Positions 8,558 through 17,385 of a stretch of DNA of 64,000 nt are shown piece by piece. Source of the stretch: Weizmannia acidilactici (GTDB taxonomy: Bacteria; Bacillota; Bacilli; Bacillales; Bacillaceae_C). Location: contig NZ_BKZR01000010.1 in NCBI RefSeq assembly GCF_008974225.1, positions 1 to 64,000 on the forward strand, read 5' to 3'. The notes beneath the pieces are model-generated. The model had not been told where the DNA came from and did no database searches. It worked only from the letters and a program-made list of their open reading frames with translations. Within the stretch, counting starts at the first letter, position 1, and each line of letters starts with the position of its first letter. The translations under genes were made by a program, and so were the position numbers.

Positions 8558-9409
8558 ATGAAAGAATTAATGAAAAACCAAAAATTTACCCGCTTTTGGA
8601 ACCGGTTTTTCACTTATGCGTTTTTAATCCTTTTAAGCGTGATCATCATTTATCCATTGCTGATCACCGCTTCCTCGGCTTTCAAAGAATCGAATATCGT
8701 TTCTTTCCAGTTGGATTTACATTCCAACTGGACGCTGGATAATTTCCGCCAGCTGTTTACGAACACGCTATATCCGGAATGGTATAAAAATACGCTCATT
8801 ATCGCGGTGGCCACAATGGTACTGCAAGTCGTGATCGTAACGCTTGCCGGTTATACTTACAGCCGCTACCGCTTTAAAGGCAGAAAATACAGCTTAGTCT
8901 TTTTCCTGATCATCCAAATGGTCCCGACAATGGCCGCGTTAACTGCATTCTATGTGTTGGCAAACATTTTAAATGCGCTGGATACTTATTGGTTTTTAAC
9001 CCTGCTTTATGTCGGCGGCGGGATCCCGATGAATACATGGCTGATGAAAGGATATTTCGATACCGTGCCGCGCGATTTGGATGAATCGGCAAGGATCGAC
9101 GGCGCCGGGCATTTAAGGGTGTTCTGGCAAATCGTGCTCCCGCTCGTGAAACCGATGCTCGCCGTCCAGGCGCTTTGGGCATTCATGGGGCCTTTCGGGG
9201 ATTACCTGCTGGCAAAATTTTTACTGCGGATGCCGGAACATTTAACGGTTGCGGTCGGCCTGCAGCAATTTATTTCCAATCCGACACAGCAAAAAGTGGC
9301 ACTGTTTGCCGCAGGCGCCATTTTAGCTGCCCTGCCGATTTGTATCTTGTTTTTCTTCCTGCAGAAAAACTTTGTGTCCGGGCTGACTTCGGGCGGCACA
9401 AAAGGGTAA
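8558..9409 (+). CDS. malG: Maltodextrin ABC transporter permease MalG
   Basis: Second permease subunit of the maltodextrin importer. The 283-residue protein has six predicted membrane helices (first at about 17-37) and the EAA motif DESARIDGAGHLRVFW near residues 174-189, the coupling-helix site for the ABC ATPase. It begins 1 bp after malF stops, showing tight translational coupling; a GAGGAG ribosome site lies inside the end of malF. Length and topology match MdxG (YvdI). Confidence 0.93.
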   Translation: MKELMKNQKFTRFWNRFFTYAFLILLSVIIIYPLLITASSAFKESNIVSFQLDLHSNWTLDNFRQLFTNTLYPEWYKNTLIIAVATMVLQVVIVTLAGYTYSRYRFKGRKYSLVFFLIIQMVPTMAALTAFYVLANILNALDTYWFLTLLYVGGGIPMNTWLMKGYFDTVPRDLDESARIDGAGHLRVFWQIVLPLVKPMLAVQALWAFMGPFGDYLLAKFLLRMPEHLTVAVGLQQFISNPTQQKVALFAAGAILAALPICILFFFLQKNFVSGLTSGGTKG

Positions 9410-9453
9410 TGGCTGTGCCTTGATGAATATTTTAATAAAGTGTGGGATTGTAA

Positions 9454-10302
9454 ATGGAACAGATTCAAAGATTCCCTGCCAACTATTTTGCAAATATTTT
9501 TTCACCGGCAAAAATGTTTCAGCACAGGGGCGAGCTGGGCTGGTTGAAAATCACGCTCGTGTTTCTCTTCTTAAACGCCTGCCTGGTCGCTCCGTTCTCG
9601 CTGTCTTTTGCCCGAGCGGAAAGCTTCGATTTAAGCCGAATTGCGCCGCATTTAAACCAGGCAGTCCAGACCGGTTATACCGGCCCGGCTGTCGGCATTT
9701 CTTTCAAAAACGGCGCCCTTCAAGCCGAACCGGCCTATGAAACGGCCCACGGAAATACGATCATCACCATTGGTCCAAACAAGGCAATTGCCGTTTCAGG
9801 GGATCGTTATCATAAGAAAGTAGCGCATTACAAAAACGCCCTAATTTTTCAAAAACACCGGCTGATCCTGGCCGATGAAAACGGGTTTGGCTTTTCAGTA
9901 CGTTATCCGGACGGCCAGGCTGATAAAATGATCCGCAACGGGAACGGCCTTGCCGCTTTTGCAGCAGAACTCTGGTTCCGGCAGTATAAAGTCATCCTGG
10001 TTCCGCTTGTTTCATGTTTGATTTTGGCCATGCTTTTCTTCAGCAATTTTATTTTGATGGGGGCGGTTTCCCTCATTCTGTGGATGACGAAATTTTCGAG
10101 TTTTTCCGGCATCCGGACATTGAAACAGGCCGCATCCATAACAGTATTTGCAGCAGGCATCCCTTCGATTGCAGCCATGCTTGCCGGTTTTGCAGGCGCC
10201 AATATTACAGCGCTGTTGATGATCCAATCTTTAGGGATTGTTCTTGTCATTGCTTTTATCTTTTTCAAAACAAAGTTTCTGGCAGAAGAGAATTTGGATT
10301 AA
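9454..10302 (+). CDS. DUF1189 membrane protein of the maltose cluster
   Basis: Integral membrane protein of unknown biochemical role; position between malG and the maltose phosphorylase matches yvdJ of the B. subtilis mdx operon. Residues 30-50 form a first hydrophobic segment, an extracytoplasmic region of about 130 residues follows, and three to four hydrophobic helices fill the C-terminal third (about 180-275). It starts 44 bp after malG with a weak ribosome site, so it may be made at low level. No catalytic motif was recognised. It could help assemble or regulate the importer; that is speculation from gene order. Confidence 0.75.
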   Translation: MEQIQRFPANYFANIFSPAKMFQHRGELGWLKITLVFLFLNACLVAPFSLSFARAESFDLSRIAPHLNQAVQTGYTGPAVGISFKNGALQAEPAYETAHGNTIITIGPNKAIAVSGDRYHKKVAHYKNALIFQKHRLILADENGFGFSVRYPDGQADKMIRNGNGLAAFAAELWFRQYKVILVPLVSCLILAMLFFSNFILMGAVSLILWMTKFSSFSGIRTLKQAASITVFAAGIPSIAAMLAGFAGANITALLMIQSLGIVLVIAFIFFKTKFLAEENLD

Positions 10303-10328
10303 TAAGATGTTGATAAGGAGGCTCTCAT

Positions 10329-12611
10329 ATGTATTACAACCAGCTTTTCGATGTAGATGAATGGACATTAAAAACAACGCAGCTCCACCGGGAACATATC
10401 CGGCTGCAGGAAAGTATCACCTCTTTAGGGAACGGCTATATGGGCATGCGCGGCAATTTCGAAGAGTCCTATTCCGGCTGCCATCACCAGGGCACTTATA
10501 TTGCAGGGGTGTGGTTTCCAGATAAAACAAGAGTCGGTTGGTGGAAAATCGGCTATCCGGATTACTTCGGCAAAGTCATCAACACCATCAATCTTGTCGG
10601 CTTGCACGTTTGGATTGACAAAGAAGAAATCGACCTGTTTCTCGACCCGCTCGAACAATTTCAGCTTGAACTCGATATGAAAAAAGCAGTTTTGCGTCAT
10701 TCCTACATTGTCGAAAAGTCCGGCAAAAAAGTAAAAATCGAATTTGAACGTTTTTTCAGCATCGTTCATAAAGAAATTGCCGCCATCCGGTTCCGCGCAA
10801 CCAATCTCGGAAAACCGGCTGTCATCACACTGATGCCGTATTTGGACGGAAACGTAAAAAATGAAGACGCGAATTATGACGATATGTTTTGGGCGGAAAT
10901 CCATTCCGAGGTGGACGAGAAGCGGGCTGCCGTTGTCACCGAAACGATTGAAAACCCGTTTGGCATCCCGCGCTTTACCGTTGCGGCGGCAATGGGCTGT
11001 CAAACGGGAGCAACCCGGACTTCCCATAAAGCGGAACCCCTTTACGCGGAGCAGGTGTATGAAAAAGAGCTGGGGGAAAATGAGTCTTTCGGTTTAGATA
11101 AAATCGTGTCCGTCACTACAAGCCGGGACTATGAAAAAGATACGCTGCTGCCCCGTGCTTACGAATTGCTCGGCGAGGCATTGGAGAGCGGATACGATGA
11201 ACTGTTCCAGGAACATGCGGCAGCATGGCAGAAACGGTGGGAAAAAGCCGATGTTCGCATTTCCGGGGACTCGGAAGCCCAGCAAGGCATCCGCTTCAAC
11301 CTGTTCCAGCTTTTCTCGACCTATTACGGGGACGATCCGCGCTTAAACATCGGCCCGAAAGGTTTTACAGGTGAAAAATACGGGGGCGCTACCTATTGGG
11401 ATACGGAAGCGTATGCCGTGCCGATGTATCTCTCCGTCGCGCCGCCGCAAGTCACTAGGAATCTGCTGCTCTACCGGTATCATCAGCTCCCGCAGGCGTA
11501 CGAAAACGCGAAAAAACTCGGGCTCAAAGGTGCTTTATATCCAATGGTGACGTTCACCGGGATCGAATGTCATAACGAATGGGAAATTACATTTGAAGAA
11601 ATCCACCGCAACGGCGCCATTGCGTATGCGATTTATAATTATGTCAATTATACCGGAGACAAGGAATACATCAGCCAGTACGGCATTGATGTCCTTGTCG
11701 GGATCAGCCGGTTTTTTGCCGACCGCGTCCATTTCTCGGAACGGAAGCAAAAATACATGATCCACGGCGTGACCGGCCCGAATGAATATGAAAACAACGT
11801 GAACAACAACTGGTACACAAACCGGATCGCGGTCTGGACGCTGAAATATACAATCGCCTCCCTCGATGATGCCGGCAATGAAAAAGCAAAAGCGCTCAAT
11901 ATTACGGAAGAGGAACTGGCGCATTGGCAGGATATCATTGACCGGATGTATTTTCCGTACGATGAAAAACTCGGAATTTTCCTGCAGCAAGATGGTTTTT
12001 TGGATAAACCGATCCAACCGGTCAGCGCCATTCCGAAAGAAGATCTGCCGCTCAACCAGCATTGGTCATGGGACCGTATCCTGCGCTCCTGCTACATCAA
12101 GCAGGCTGACGTGCTGCAAGGCTTTTATTTCTTCAATGATGAGTTTACAATGGAAGAAAAGCGGCGCCACTTTGAATTTTACGAACCGTTAACCGTCCAT
12201 GAATCGAGTCTTTCCCCTTGCGTCCATGCCATTTTGGCGGCCGAACTCAGGAAAGAGGACAAAGCGGTGGAACTGTATAAACGGACATCCCGTCTTGATT
12301 TGGATAACTATAATCATGACACAGAAGACGGGCTGCATATTACGTCGATGACCGGAAGCTGGCTTGCGATTGTCCATGGTTTCGCCGGCATGCGCACATT
12401 CCATGAAACCTTGTCTTTCGCGCCGTTTTTGCCGAAAGAATGGGACGAGTACGCGTTTAAAATCAATTACCGCCACCGCCTGCTGGAAGTAAAAGTGAAC
12501 AAAAAGCACGTATCGGTTTCATTACTTGAGGGGGAACCGCTCGAACTGAAGTTATATGGAGAATTCATCCATTTAACAAATACGTACACGAAGGAGTATG
12601 AGTGGTCATGA
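10329..12611 (+). CDS. malP: Maltose phosphorylase (GH65)
   Basis: Cytosolic enzyme that splits maltose with phosphate into glucose and beta-glucose-1-phosphate, saving one ATP compared with hydrolysis. The 760-residue length is typical of GH65 phosphorylases. The N-terminal beta-sandwich covers about 1-270 and the (alpha/alpha)6 barrel about 320-690. The general acid is E486 in TGPNEYENNVNNNWYTN, and HNEWEITFEEIHRNG lies in the substrate region. A strong AAGGAGG site precedes the ATG. The stop TGA overlaps the ATG of the next gene (ATGA at 12608-12611). Its product is the substrate of the beta-phosphoglucomutase at 309-992. Trehalose or kojibiose phosphorylase are family alternatives, but the mal context fits maltose. 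Confidence 0.93.
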   Translation: MYYNQLFDVDEWTLKTTQLHREHIRLQESITSLGNGYMGMRGNFEESYSGCHHQGTYIAGVWFPDKTRVGWWKIGYPDYFGKVINTINLVGLHVWIDKEEIDLFLDPLEQFQLELDMKKAVLRHSYIVEKSGKKVKIEFERFFSIVHKEIAAIRFRATNLGKPAVITLMPYLDGNVKNEDANYDDMFWAEIHSEVDEKRAAVVTETIENPFGIPRFTVAAAMGCQTGATRTSHKAEPLYAEQVYEKELGENESFGLDKIVSVTTSRDYEKDTLLPRAYELLGEALESGYDELFQEHAAAWQKRWEKADVRISGDSEAQQGIRFNLFQLFSTYYGDDPRLNIGPKGFTGEKYGGATYWDTEAYAVPMYLSVAPPQVTRNLLLYRYHQLPQAYENAKKLGLKGALYPMVTFTGIECHNEWEITFEEIHRNGAIAYAIYNYVNYTGDKEYISQYGIDVLVGISRFFADRVHFSERKQKYMIHGVTGPNEYENNVNNNWYTNRIAVWTLKYTIASLDDAGNEKAKALNITEEELAHWQDIIDRMYFPYDEKLGIFLQQDGFLDKPIQPVSAIPKEDLPLNQHWSWDRILRSCYIKQADVLQGFYFFNDEFTMEEKRRHFEFYEPLTVHESSLSPCVHAILAAELRKEDKAVELYKRTSRLDLDNYNHDTEDGLHITSMTGSWLAIVHGFAGMRTFHETLSFAPFLPKEWDEYAFKINYRHRLLEVKVNKKHVSVSLLEGEPLELKLYGEFIHLTNTYTKEYEWS

Positions 12612-14275
12612 CAGAATGGTGGAAACAGGCAGTTGTATACCAAATCTACCCACGCAGCTTCTATGATACAAACGGCGACGGAATCGGCGATTTGCAGGGG
12701 ATTATTGAAAAGCTGGATTATTTAAAAGAACTTGGGATTGACTGCATTTGGATCAGCCCGGTGTACGACTCCCCGCACGACGACAATGGCTACGACATCC
12801 GCGACTACCGTAAGATCGACAAAATGTTCGGGACAAACGAAGACATGGACCGGCTGCTTGCCGAGGCACACGCGCGCGGCATTAAAATTGTGATGGACCT
12901 CGTCGTCAACCATACATCCGACGAACATGCCTGGTTTGTCGAAAGCCGGAAATCAAAAGATAACCCGTACCGCGACTTTTATTTCTGGAAAGAACCGAAT
13001 CCGGACGGCGCGCCGCCGAATAACTGGGGGTCAATGTTTTCCGGCTCGGCCTGGGAATATGATGAAAAAACCGGGCAGTACTACCTGCACTATTTTACAA
13101 AGAAACAGCCCGATTTAAACTGGGAAAACGAAAAAGTGCGCAAAGAAGTTTATGATATGATGAAGTTTTGGATGGACAAAGGCGTGGACGGCTGGCGTAT
13201 GGATGTCATCGGTTCCATATCGAAATTCCTGGATTTCCCGGACTACGAGCTCCCTAAAGGCCAAAAATACGGCATCGGCAAGTACCATGCAAACGGTCCG
13301 CGCCTCCATGAATTCATCCAGGAAATGAACCGCGAAGTGCTGTCGAAATACGACTGCATGACTGTCGGTGAAGCGATCGGATCCGATGTTGAGATCGCCA
13401 AAAAGTATACCGGTGCCGACCGCCATGAACTGAACATGATTTTCAACTTTGAACATATGGATGCCGATACAAAACCGGGCAGCCCGGCCGGCAAATGGGC
13501 CTTGAAACCTTTTAATCTTGTTGAATTAAAGCAAACGCTCTCCCGCTGGCAGTATGCACTTTCGGATACCGGCTGGAACGCGCTGTATTTTGAAAACCAC
13601 GACCAGGCGCGTGTCGTATCGCGGTGGGGAAATGATACAAAATACCGCGTTGAGTGCGCCAAAGCGTTTGCCACGATTTTGCACGGGTTAAAAGGAACGC
13701 CTTATGTTTACCAGGGTGAAGAGATCGGGATGGTGAACGCTGATTTAAAACTGGAAGAATATGACGATGTCGAAATCCGGAACGCCTACAAAGAACTCGT
13801 TTTGGAAAATCAAATCATGACGGAAGACGAGTTTTTAACAGCCGTCCGGAAAAAAGGGCGAGACAATGCGCGGACGCCGATGCAGTGGGACGACAGCCCG
13901 AACGCCGGCTTTACAACCGGAACGCCGTGGCTGAAGGTGAATTCGCGCTACCCGGAAATTAACGTGGCAAAAGCACTCGCAGATCCGAACTCGATCTTTT
14001 ATTACTATCAATCTCTGATCAAGCTGCGCCATACATACGATGTGTTTGTCGACGGCCGGTATGAACTGCTGCTGCCGGACCATCCGCATTTGTACGTGTA
14101 TACACGGGAAAATGGGTCAGAGAAATTACTCGTTGCCGCCAATATCAGCGAGAATACGGTAAGCTTTGAAAAACCGGAGGGGAACTGGAAATTGCTGCTT
14201 GGAAACTATGACGATACGGAAAGCAGCACACTGTTCCGCCCATACGAAGCCGGGATTTATTATATGGAGAAATAA
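12608..14275 (+). CDS. malL: Oligo-1,6-glucosidase (GH13_31)
   Basis: Intracellular enzyme that hydrolyses alpha-1,6 bonds of isomaltose, panose and small branched dextrins. The 555-residue protein has DLVVNHTSDEH near 98, GWRMDVIG with nucleophile D199, GEAIG with acid/base E255, and ENHDQARVVSRWG with D332. Val200 directly after the nucleophile is the residue associated with alpha-1,6 activity in this family. The ATG at 12608 overlaps the stop of malP; an in-frame GTG at 12602 with slightly better spacing to AAGGAG (12590-12595) is possible and adds two residues. It is the last gene of the operon and is followed by a terminator. Confidence 0.93.
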   Translation: MTEWWKQAVVYQIYPRSFYDTNGDGIGDLQGIIEKLDYLKELGIDCIWISPVYDSPHDDNGYDIRDYRKIDKMFGTNEDMDRLLAEAHARGIKIVMDLVVNHTSDEHAWFVESRKSKDNPYRDFYFWKEPNPDGAPPNNWGSMFSGSAWEYDEKTGQYYLHYFTKKQPDLNWENEKVRKEVYDMMKFWMDKGVDGWRMDVIGSISKFLDFPDYELPKGQKYGIGKYHANGPRLHEFIQEMNREVLSKYDCMTVGEAIGSDVEIAKKYTGADRHELNMIFNFEHMDADTKPGSPAGKWALKPFNLVELKQTLSRWQYALSDTGWNALYFENHDQARVVSRWGNDTKYRVECAKAFATILHGLKGTPYVYQGEEIGMVNADLKLEEYDDVEIRNAYKELVLENQIMTEDEFLTAVRKKGRDNARTPMQWDDSPNAGFTTGTPWLKVNSRYPEINVAKALADPNSIFYYYQSLIKLRHTYDVFVDGRYELLLPDHPHLYVYTRENGSEKLLVAANISENTVSFEKPEGNWKLLLGNYDDTESSTLFRPYEAGIYYMEK

Positions 14276-14281
14276 ACGAGG

Positions 14282-14322
14282 GGGGCTGTTCCTGAAATAT
14301 GATTGGAGCAGCCCCTTTCATA
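14282..14322 (+). terminator. Terminator of the maltose operon
   Basis: An 11-bp stem GGGGCTGTTCC (14282-14292) / GGAGCAGCCCC (14305-14315), with one G-U pair and a 12-nt loop, is followed by TTTCATATTCTT. It ends the operon immediately after malL. Confidence 0.8.
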
Positions 14323-14398
14323 TTCTTAAAAACATTCCGGTATTGTTTTTAGAAAACGATTGATGCGACCCATGACCTTTTCGGGATGTATAAAATGA

Positions 14399-14470
14399 AC
14401 AAATCGGTCTTTATAAGCCCTCTTAGGACCCCTTTTGGGCAGTGCGCTTGACAAATCGGTTTTTATAAAG
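14399..14470. repeat. Short imperfect direct repeat
   Basis: ACAAATCGGTCTTTATAAG (14399-14417) recurs as ACAAATCGGTTTTTATAAAG (14451-14470), 52 bp apart, between the convergent mal and murF transcription units. No gene is visible here. Confidence 0.55.
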
Positions 14471-14510
14471 TACAAAAAAGTCAAATGCTTGAACAAAAAT
14501 ATCTTAAGAA

Positions 14511-14540
14511 AAAGGGCTGCCCATGCAAAAACAGCCCTTT
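14511..14540 (-). terminator. Terminator of ddl-murF
   Basis: A 9-bp perfect stem AAAGGGCTG (14511-14519) / CAGCCCTTT (14532-14540) with T residues on the minus-strand 3' side lies 7 bp beyond the murF stop. Confidence 0.85.
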
Positions 14541-14547
14541 CCCTTGA

Positions 14548-15921
14548 TCAAGCCGTAATGGCTTTTACAACTTCCTCAAGCTGCATACCCCGGGAAGCTT
14601 TTACCAAAATCAGATCATTTACTTCAATTTTATCTTTCAAAACGGCAATCATTTCCTCCTTGTCTTCAAATGGAAAGACACGCCCGTCCGGAAAATTAGC
14701 GGCTTCCGCGATATGTCTGCCCAATTTTCCGTATGTAAAGACAAGATCAATTTTCCCGGGGTTTAACTCGCGGCCGACTTCCTTGTGAAATTCCGCTTCC
14801 CTTTCCCCAAGTTCCAGCATATCGCCGAGTACCAGGATTCTCCGCCCCGCCCCTTCAAATTGTTCAATGAGCCGGATGGCGGCACGCATCGATGTCGGGC
14901 TGGCATTATACGCATCATTGATGACTTTCGAACCCTTTATCCCTTCTGCCATTTCCATCCGCATTGCCGTGAGCCTCGTTTTCTGCAGGCCTTCGTGGAT
15001 TGCCCCGAAGCCCATTCCGAACTCGCGGCCCGCTAGGATGGCAGCAAGAGAATTGATCACGTTATATTCGCCCAATACAGGCAGATAAAATTCCGTGTCT
15101 CCGGAGGCATTTGTCCGAAATGTGCTTCCGGCGTCTTCCCGTCTGATTCCGATCGGATAAAGATCGTTCGCAACCCCCTTTCCGAACGTTGTTGTCCGGA
15201 TCCCCGCAAGCTTCGGTACACGTTCTTGTAAAAGCGGCTCATCACCCATATAAATCAGGAGGCCGTTTTCTGGCAGGCCTTCCGCAATCTCAAGCTTCGC
15301 ATCGGCAATGGCCTCCCGCGAACCGAGATTTTGGATATGGGCCTCGCCGATATTCGTAATAATGGCTGCATCCGGGCGGGCAATATGTGTCAAAAGAGAA
15401 ATTTCCCCTTTTGCACTCATGCCCATTTCCACAACAGCCATTTCGGTATCCTCATCCAAAGACAGGATCGTTAAAGGCAGGCCCTGATGGTTGTTAAAAT
15501 TCCCTTCGGTTTTTTGCACTTTATATTTTTGAGCCAAAACAGACGCGACCATATCTTTTGTCGTTGTCTTGCCGTTGCTGCCTGTAATGCCGACCACTTT
15601 GGCCCGTAATTGCCGGCGGTAACTTGCCGCCAGTTCCTGCAAGCTTTTCTCAACGTCTTCCACAATGATGAGCGGAAGATGCGCCGGCGGATCCGGCATG
15701 TCTTTTTGCCAGAGCGATGCAGCTGCGCCTTTTCGGATTGCATCTTTGACAAACTTGTGCCCGTCCGCATTTCGTCCCCGCAGCGGCACGTATAAATTGC
15801 CTTTTTCGATCTTGCGTGTATCGATGCAAACGCCTTGTACAAGCGTTTCGTTGTTTTTCAGTGCTTCTTGATTCTCAACATGGATCATGCCTGTAATTTC
15901 CCGGATTGTCCGCCTGATCAT
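14548..15921 (-). CDS. murF: UDP-MurNAc-tripeptide--D-Ala-D-Ala ligase
   Basis: Cytoplasmic Mur ligase that adds D-alanyl-D-alanine to UDP-MurNAc-tripeptide, the last soluble step of lipid I precursor synthesis. The 457-residue protein shows the N-terminal UDP-binding domain (about 1-100), the ATP-binding P-loop GITGSNGKTTTKD near 108-120, the central domain with EMGMSAKGEI and NIGEAH, and the C-terminal domain with NDAYNASPTSM. I choose ATG at 15921 because AAGGAGGAA lies 9 bp upstream; the longer reading frame to 15984 runs through that site and is not conserved. It follows ddl by 68 bp on the same strand, so the D-Ala-D-Ala dipeptide and its ligase are co-produced. Confidence 0.95.
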   Translation of the reverse strand: MIRRTIREITGMIHVENQEALKNNETLVQGVCIDTRKIEKGNLYVPLRGRNADGHKFVKDAIRKGAAASLWQKDMPDPPAHLPLIIVEDVEKSLQELAASYRRQLRAKVVGITGSNGKTTTKDMVASVLAQKYKVQKTEGNFNNHQGLPLTILSLDEDTEMAVVEMGMSAKGEISLLTHIARPDAAIITNIGEAHIQNLGSREAIADAKLEIAEGLPENGLLIYMGDEPLLQERVPKLAGIRTTTFGKGVANDLYPIGIRREDAGSTFRTNASGDTEFYLPVLGEYNVINSLAAILAGREFGMGFGAIHEGLQKTRLTAMRMEMAEGIKGSKVINDAYNASPTSMRAAIRLIEQFEGAGRRILVLGDMLELGEREAEFHKEVGRELNPGKIDLVFTYGKLGRHIAEAANFPDGRVFPFEDKEEMIAVLKDKIEVNDLILVKASRGMQLEEVVKAITA

Positions 15922-15989
15922 CCTGTTTGATTCCTCCTTCTTTCGCCTAAAAACAGAACGGGAACCATGCTGCCATGGTTCCATTGATG

Positions 15990-17060
15990 TTACAATGTGT
16001 ATTTAATCTGCTGTTTTTCCGCATGCCGTTCAAGCGCCAGCTCAATGAGTTTTTCGATCAATTGCGGATAATCGAGGCCCGAGTGCTTCCACAAAAGCGG
16101 GAACATACTGAACGGCGTAAATCCCGGCATCGTGTTGACTTCATTGATCATTACCCGGTTTTCTTTCGTTACGAAGAAATCAGCGCGTACCAGCCCGGAG
16201 CAGTCCAGCGCTTTAAAAGCGGTAATGGCCGCCTCGGTTAATTTTTTGTACACTTCTTCGGAAATGTCGGCCGGAATGATTAACGCCGTGTCTCCGTCTT
16301 CATATTTTGCTTTGTAATCGTAAAAATTTTTTTTAGAAACAATTTCGCCGGCAACCGAACATTTCGGATCGTCATTCCCAATGACGCCCAATTCAATTTC
16401 ACGGGCCGTGACGCCTTCTTCTATGATGATTTTCCGGTCATACTGAAAAGCTTCTTTGAAAGCCGCTTCGAGTTCTTCACGATTCGTGCATTTGCTGATG
16501 CCGACGCTGGAACCGAGATTGGCCGGCTTGACAAAGCAAGGATATCCGGTTTTCTCTTCCACTTCACGGTAGCACGCTTCCGGTTTCTTTTCCCATATGC
16601 TGCGGATAAAAGAAACATATTTGACCTGATCAAGCCCGGCCTGCGCAAACAAGTTTTTCATGATCACTTTATCCATTCCCGCCGAAGAGGCAAGCACCCC
16701 GTTTCCGACATAAGGCAGATTCAGCAATTCGAGCATGCCCTGGACGGTTCCGTCTTCCCCATTCGGCCCGTGAAGCAGTGGAAAAATGACATCGTAGCCG
16801 CCCTGTTCCCCTTCTGACACAGAAGTTGACAGCGCATTTGGCGCCATCTTCTCTCCCCCATGGAATTCGAGCTGTTTGACTGTTTCAACCGGCCCTGTTA
16901 AAAGCGGCCCTTTTATCCAATTCCCTTCTGTTGTGATGAAGATCGGGTAAATGTCGTATTTTTGGTGGTCCAAGGCCTGTATCACTGCTTTCGCGGTTTG
17001 CAAGGACACTTGGTGTTCAGCGGATTTTCCGCCGTACAATAAGCAAATTTTCTTTTTCAT
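15990..17060 (-). CDS. ddl: D-alanine--D-alanine ligase
   Basis: ATP-grasp enzyme that joins two D-alanines for the peptidoglycan stem peptide. The 356-residue protein has the N-terminal GGKSAEHQVS motif (residues 10-19), FPLLHGPNGEDGT near 95, the ATP-grasp KPANLGSSVGISK region near 170-185, and the C-terminal metal and phosphate site NEVNTMPGFT near 320. Ddl enzymes have Tyr (D-Ala type) or Phe (D-lactate type) in the omega-loop; the residues NFYDYKAKYEDG here contain the Tyr-Lys pair of the D-Ala type, so vancomycin-type depsipeptide synthesis is not indicated. GGAGGAG precedes the ATG. murF follows. Confidence 0.95.
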   Translation of the reverse strand: MKKKICLLYGGKSAEHQVSLQTAKAVIQALDHQKYDIYPIFITTEGNWIKGPLLTGPVETVKQLEFHGGEKMAPNALSTSVSEGEQGGYDVIFPLLHGPNGEDGTVQGMLELLNLPYVGNGVLASSAGMDKVIMKNLFAQAGLDQVKYVSFIRSIWEKKPEACYREVEEKTGYPCFVKPANLGSSVGISKCTNREELEAAFKEAFQYDRKIIIEEGVTAREIELGVIGNDDPKCSVAGEIVSKKNFYDYKAKYEDGDTALIIPADISEEVYKKLTEAAITAFKALDCSGLVRADFFVTKENRVMINEVNTMPGFTPFSMFPLLWKHSGLDYPQLIEKLIELALERHAEKQQIKYTL

Positions 17061-17385
17061 TGTGCTCCTCCATATCAGTACGGAATAATTCTATTTTATC
17101 ATTTTCACGTTTCCGGAGTGTGACAAAACTAAAATTTTTGGCCCGTTTCATTTTCTTCCCTATTGTATGGGAAAATGGACAATTTGTGTATTATATCGAT
17201 GCCTTTTTTACAGTTTTCCCGAAAAACACAAAAAGAAAGCGTATACGTCCTCCGCTTTTCTTTTGTCCGGCTATTCGATTTTCCTTCTTATTCCCTGTAC
17301 ACGCCCGGCCCCCGCCCGTGTTTCCTTTATATTCGTTAGAGGCCGGGAAGTCCGTACGCCACTTGGCAAGACGCCTCCACTTTTC
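17061..17385. other. Intergenic region with dispersed repeat copy B
   Basis: No gene is supported in this 325-bp gap between two minus-strand genes. 17311-17390 is copy B of the imperfect repeat described at 2064-2140, and its end runs into the last codons of the next gene. No clear terminator hairpin was found. Confidence 0.4.
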
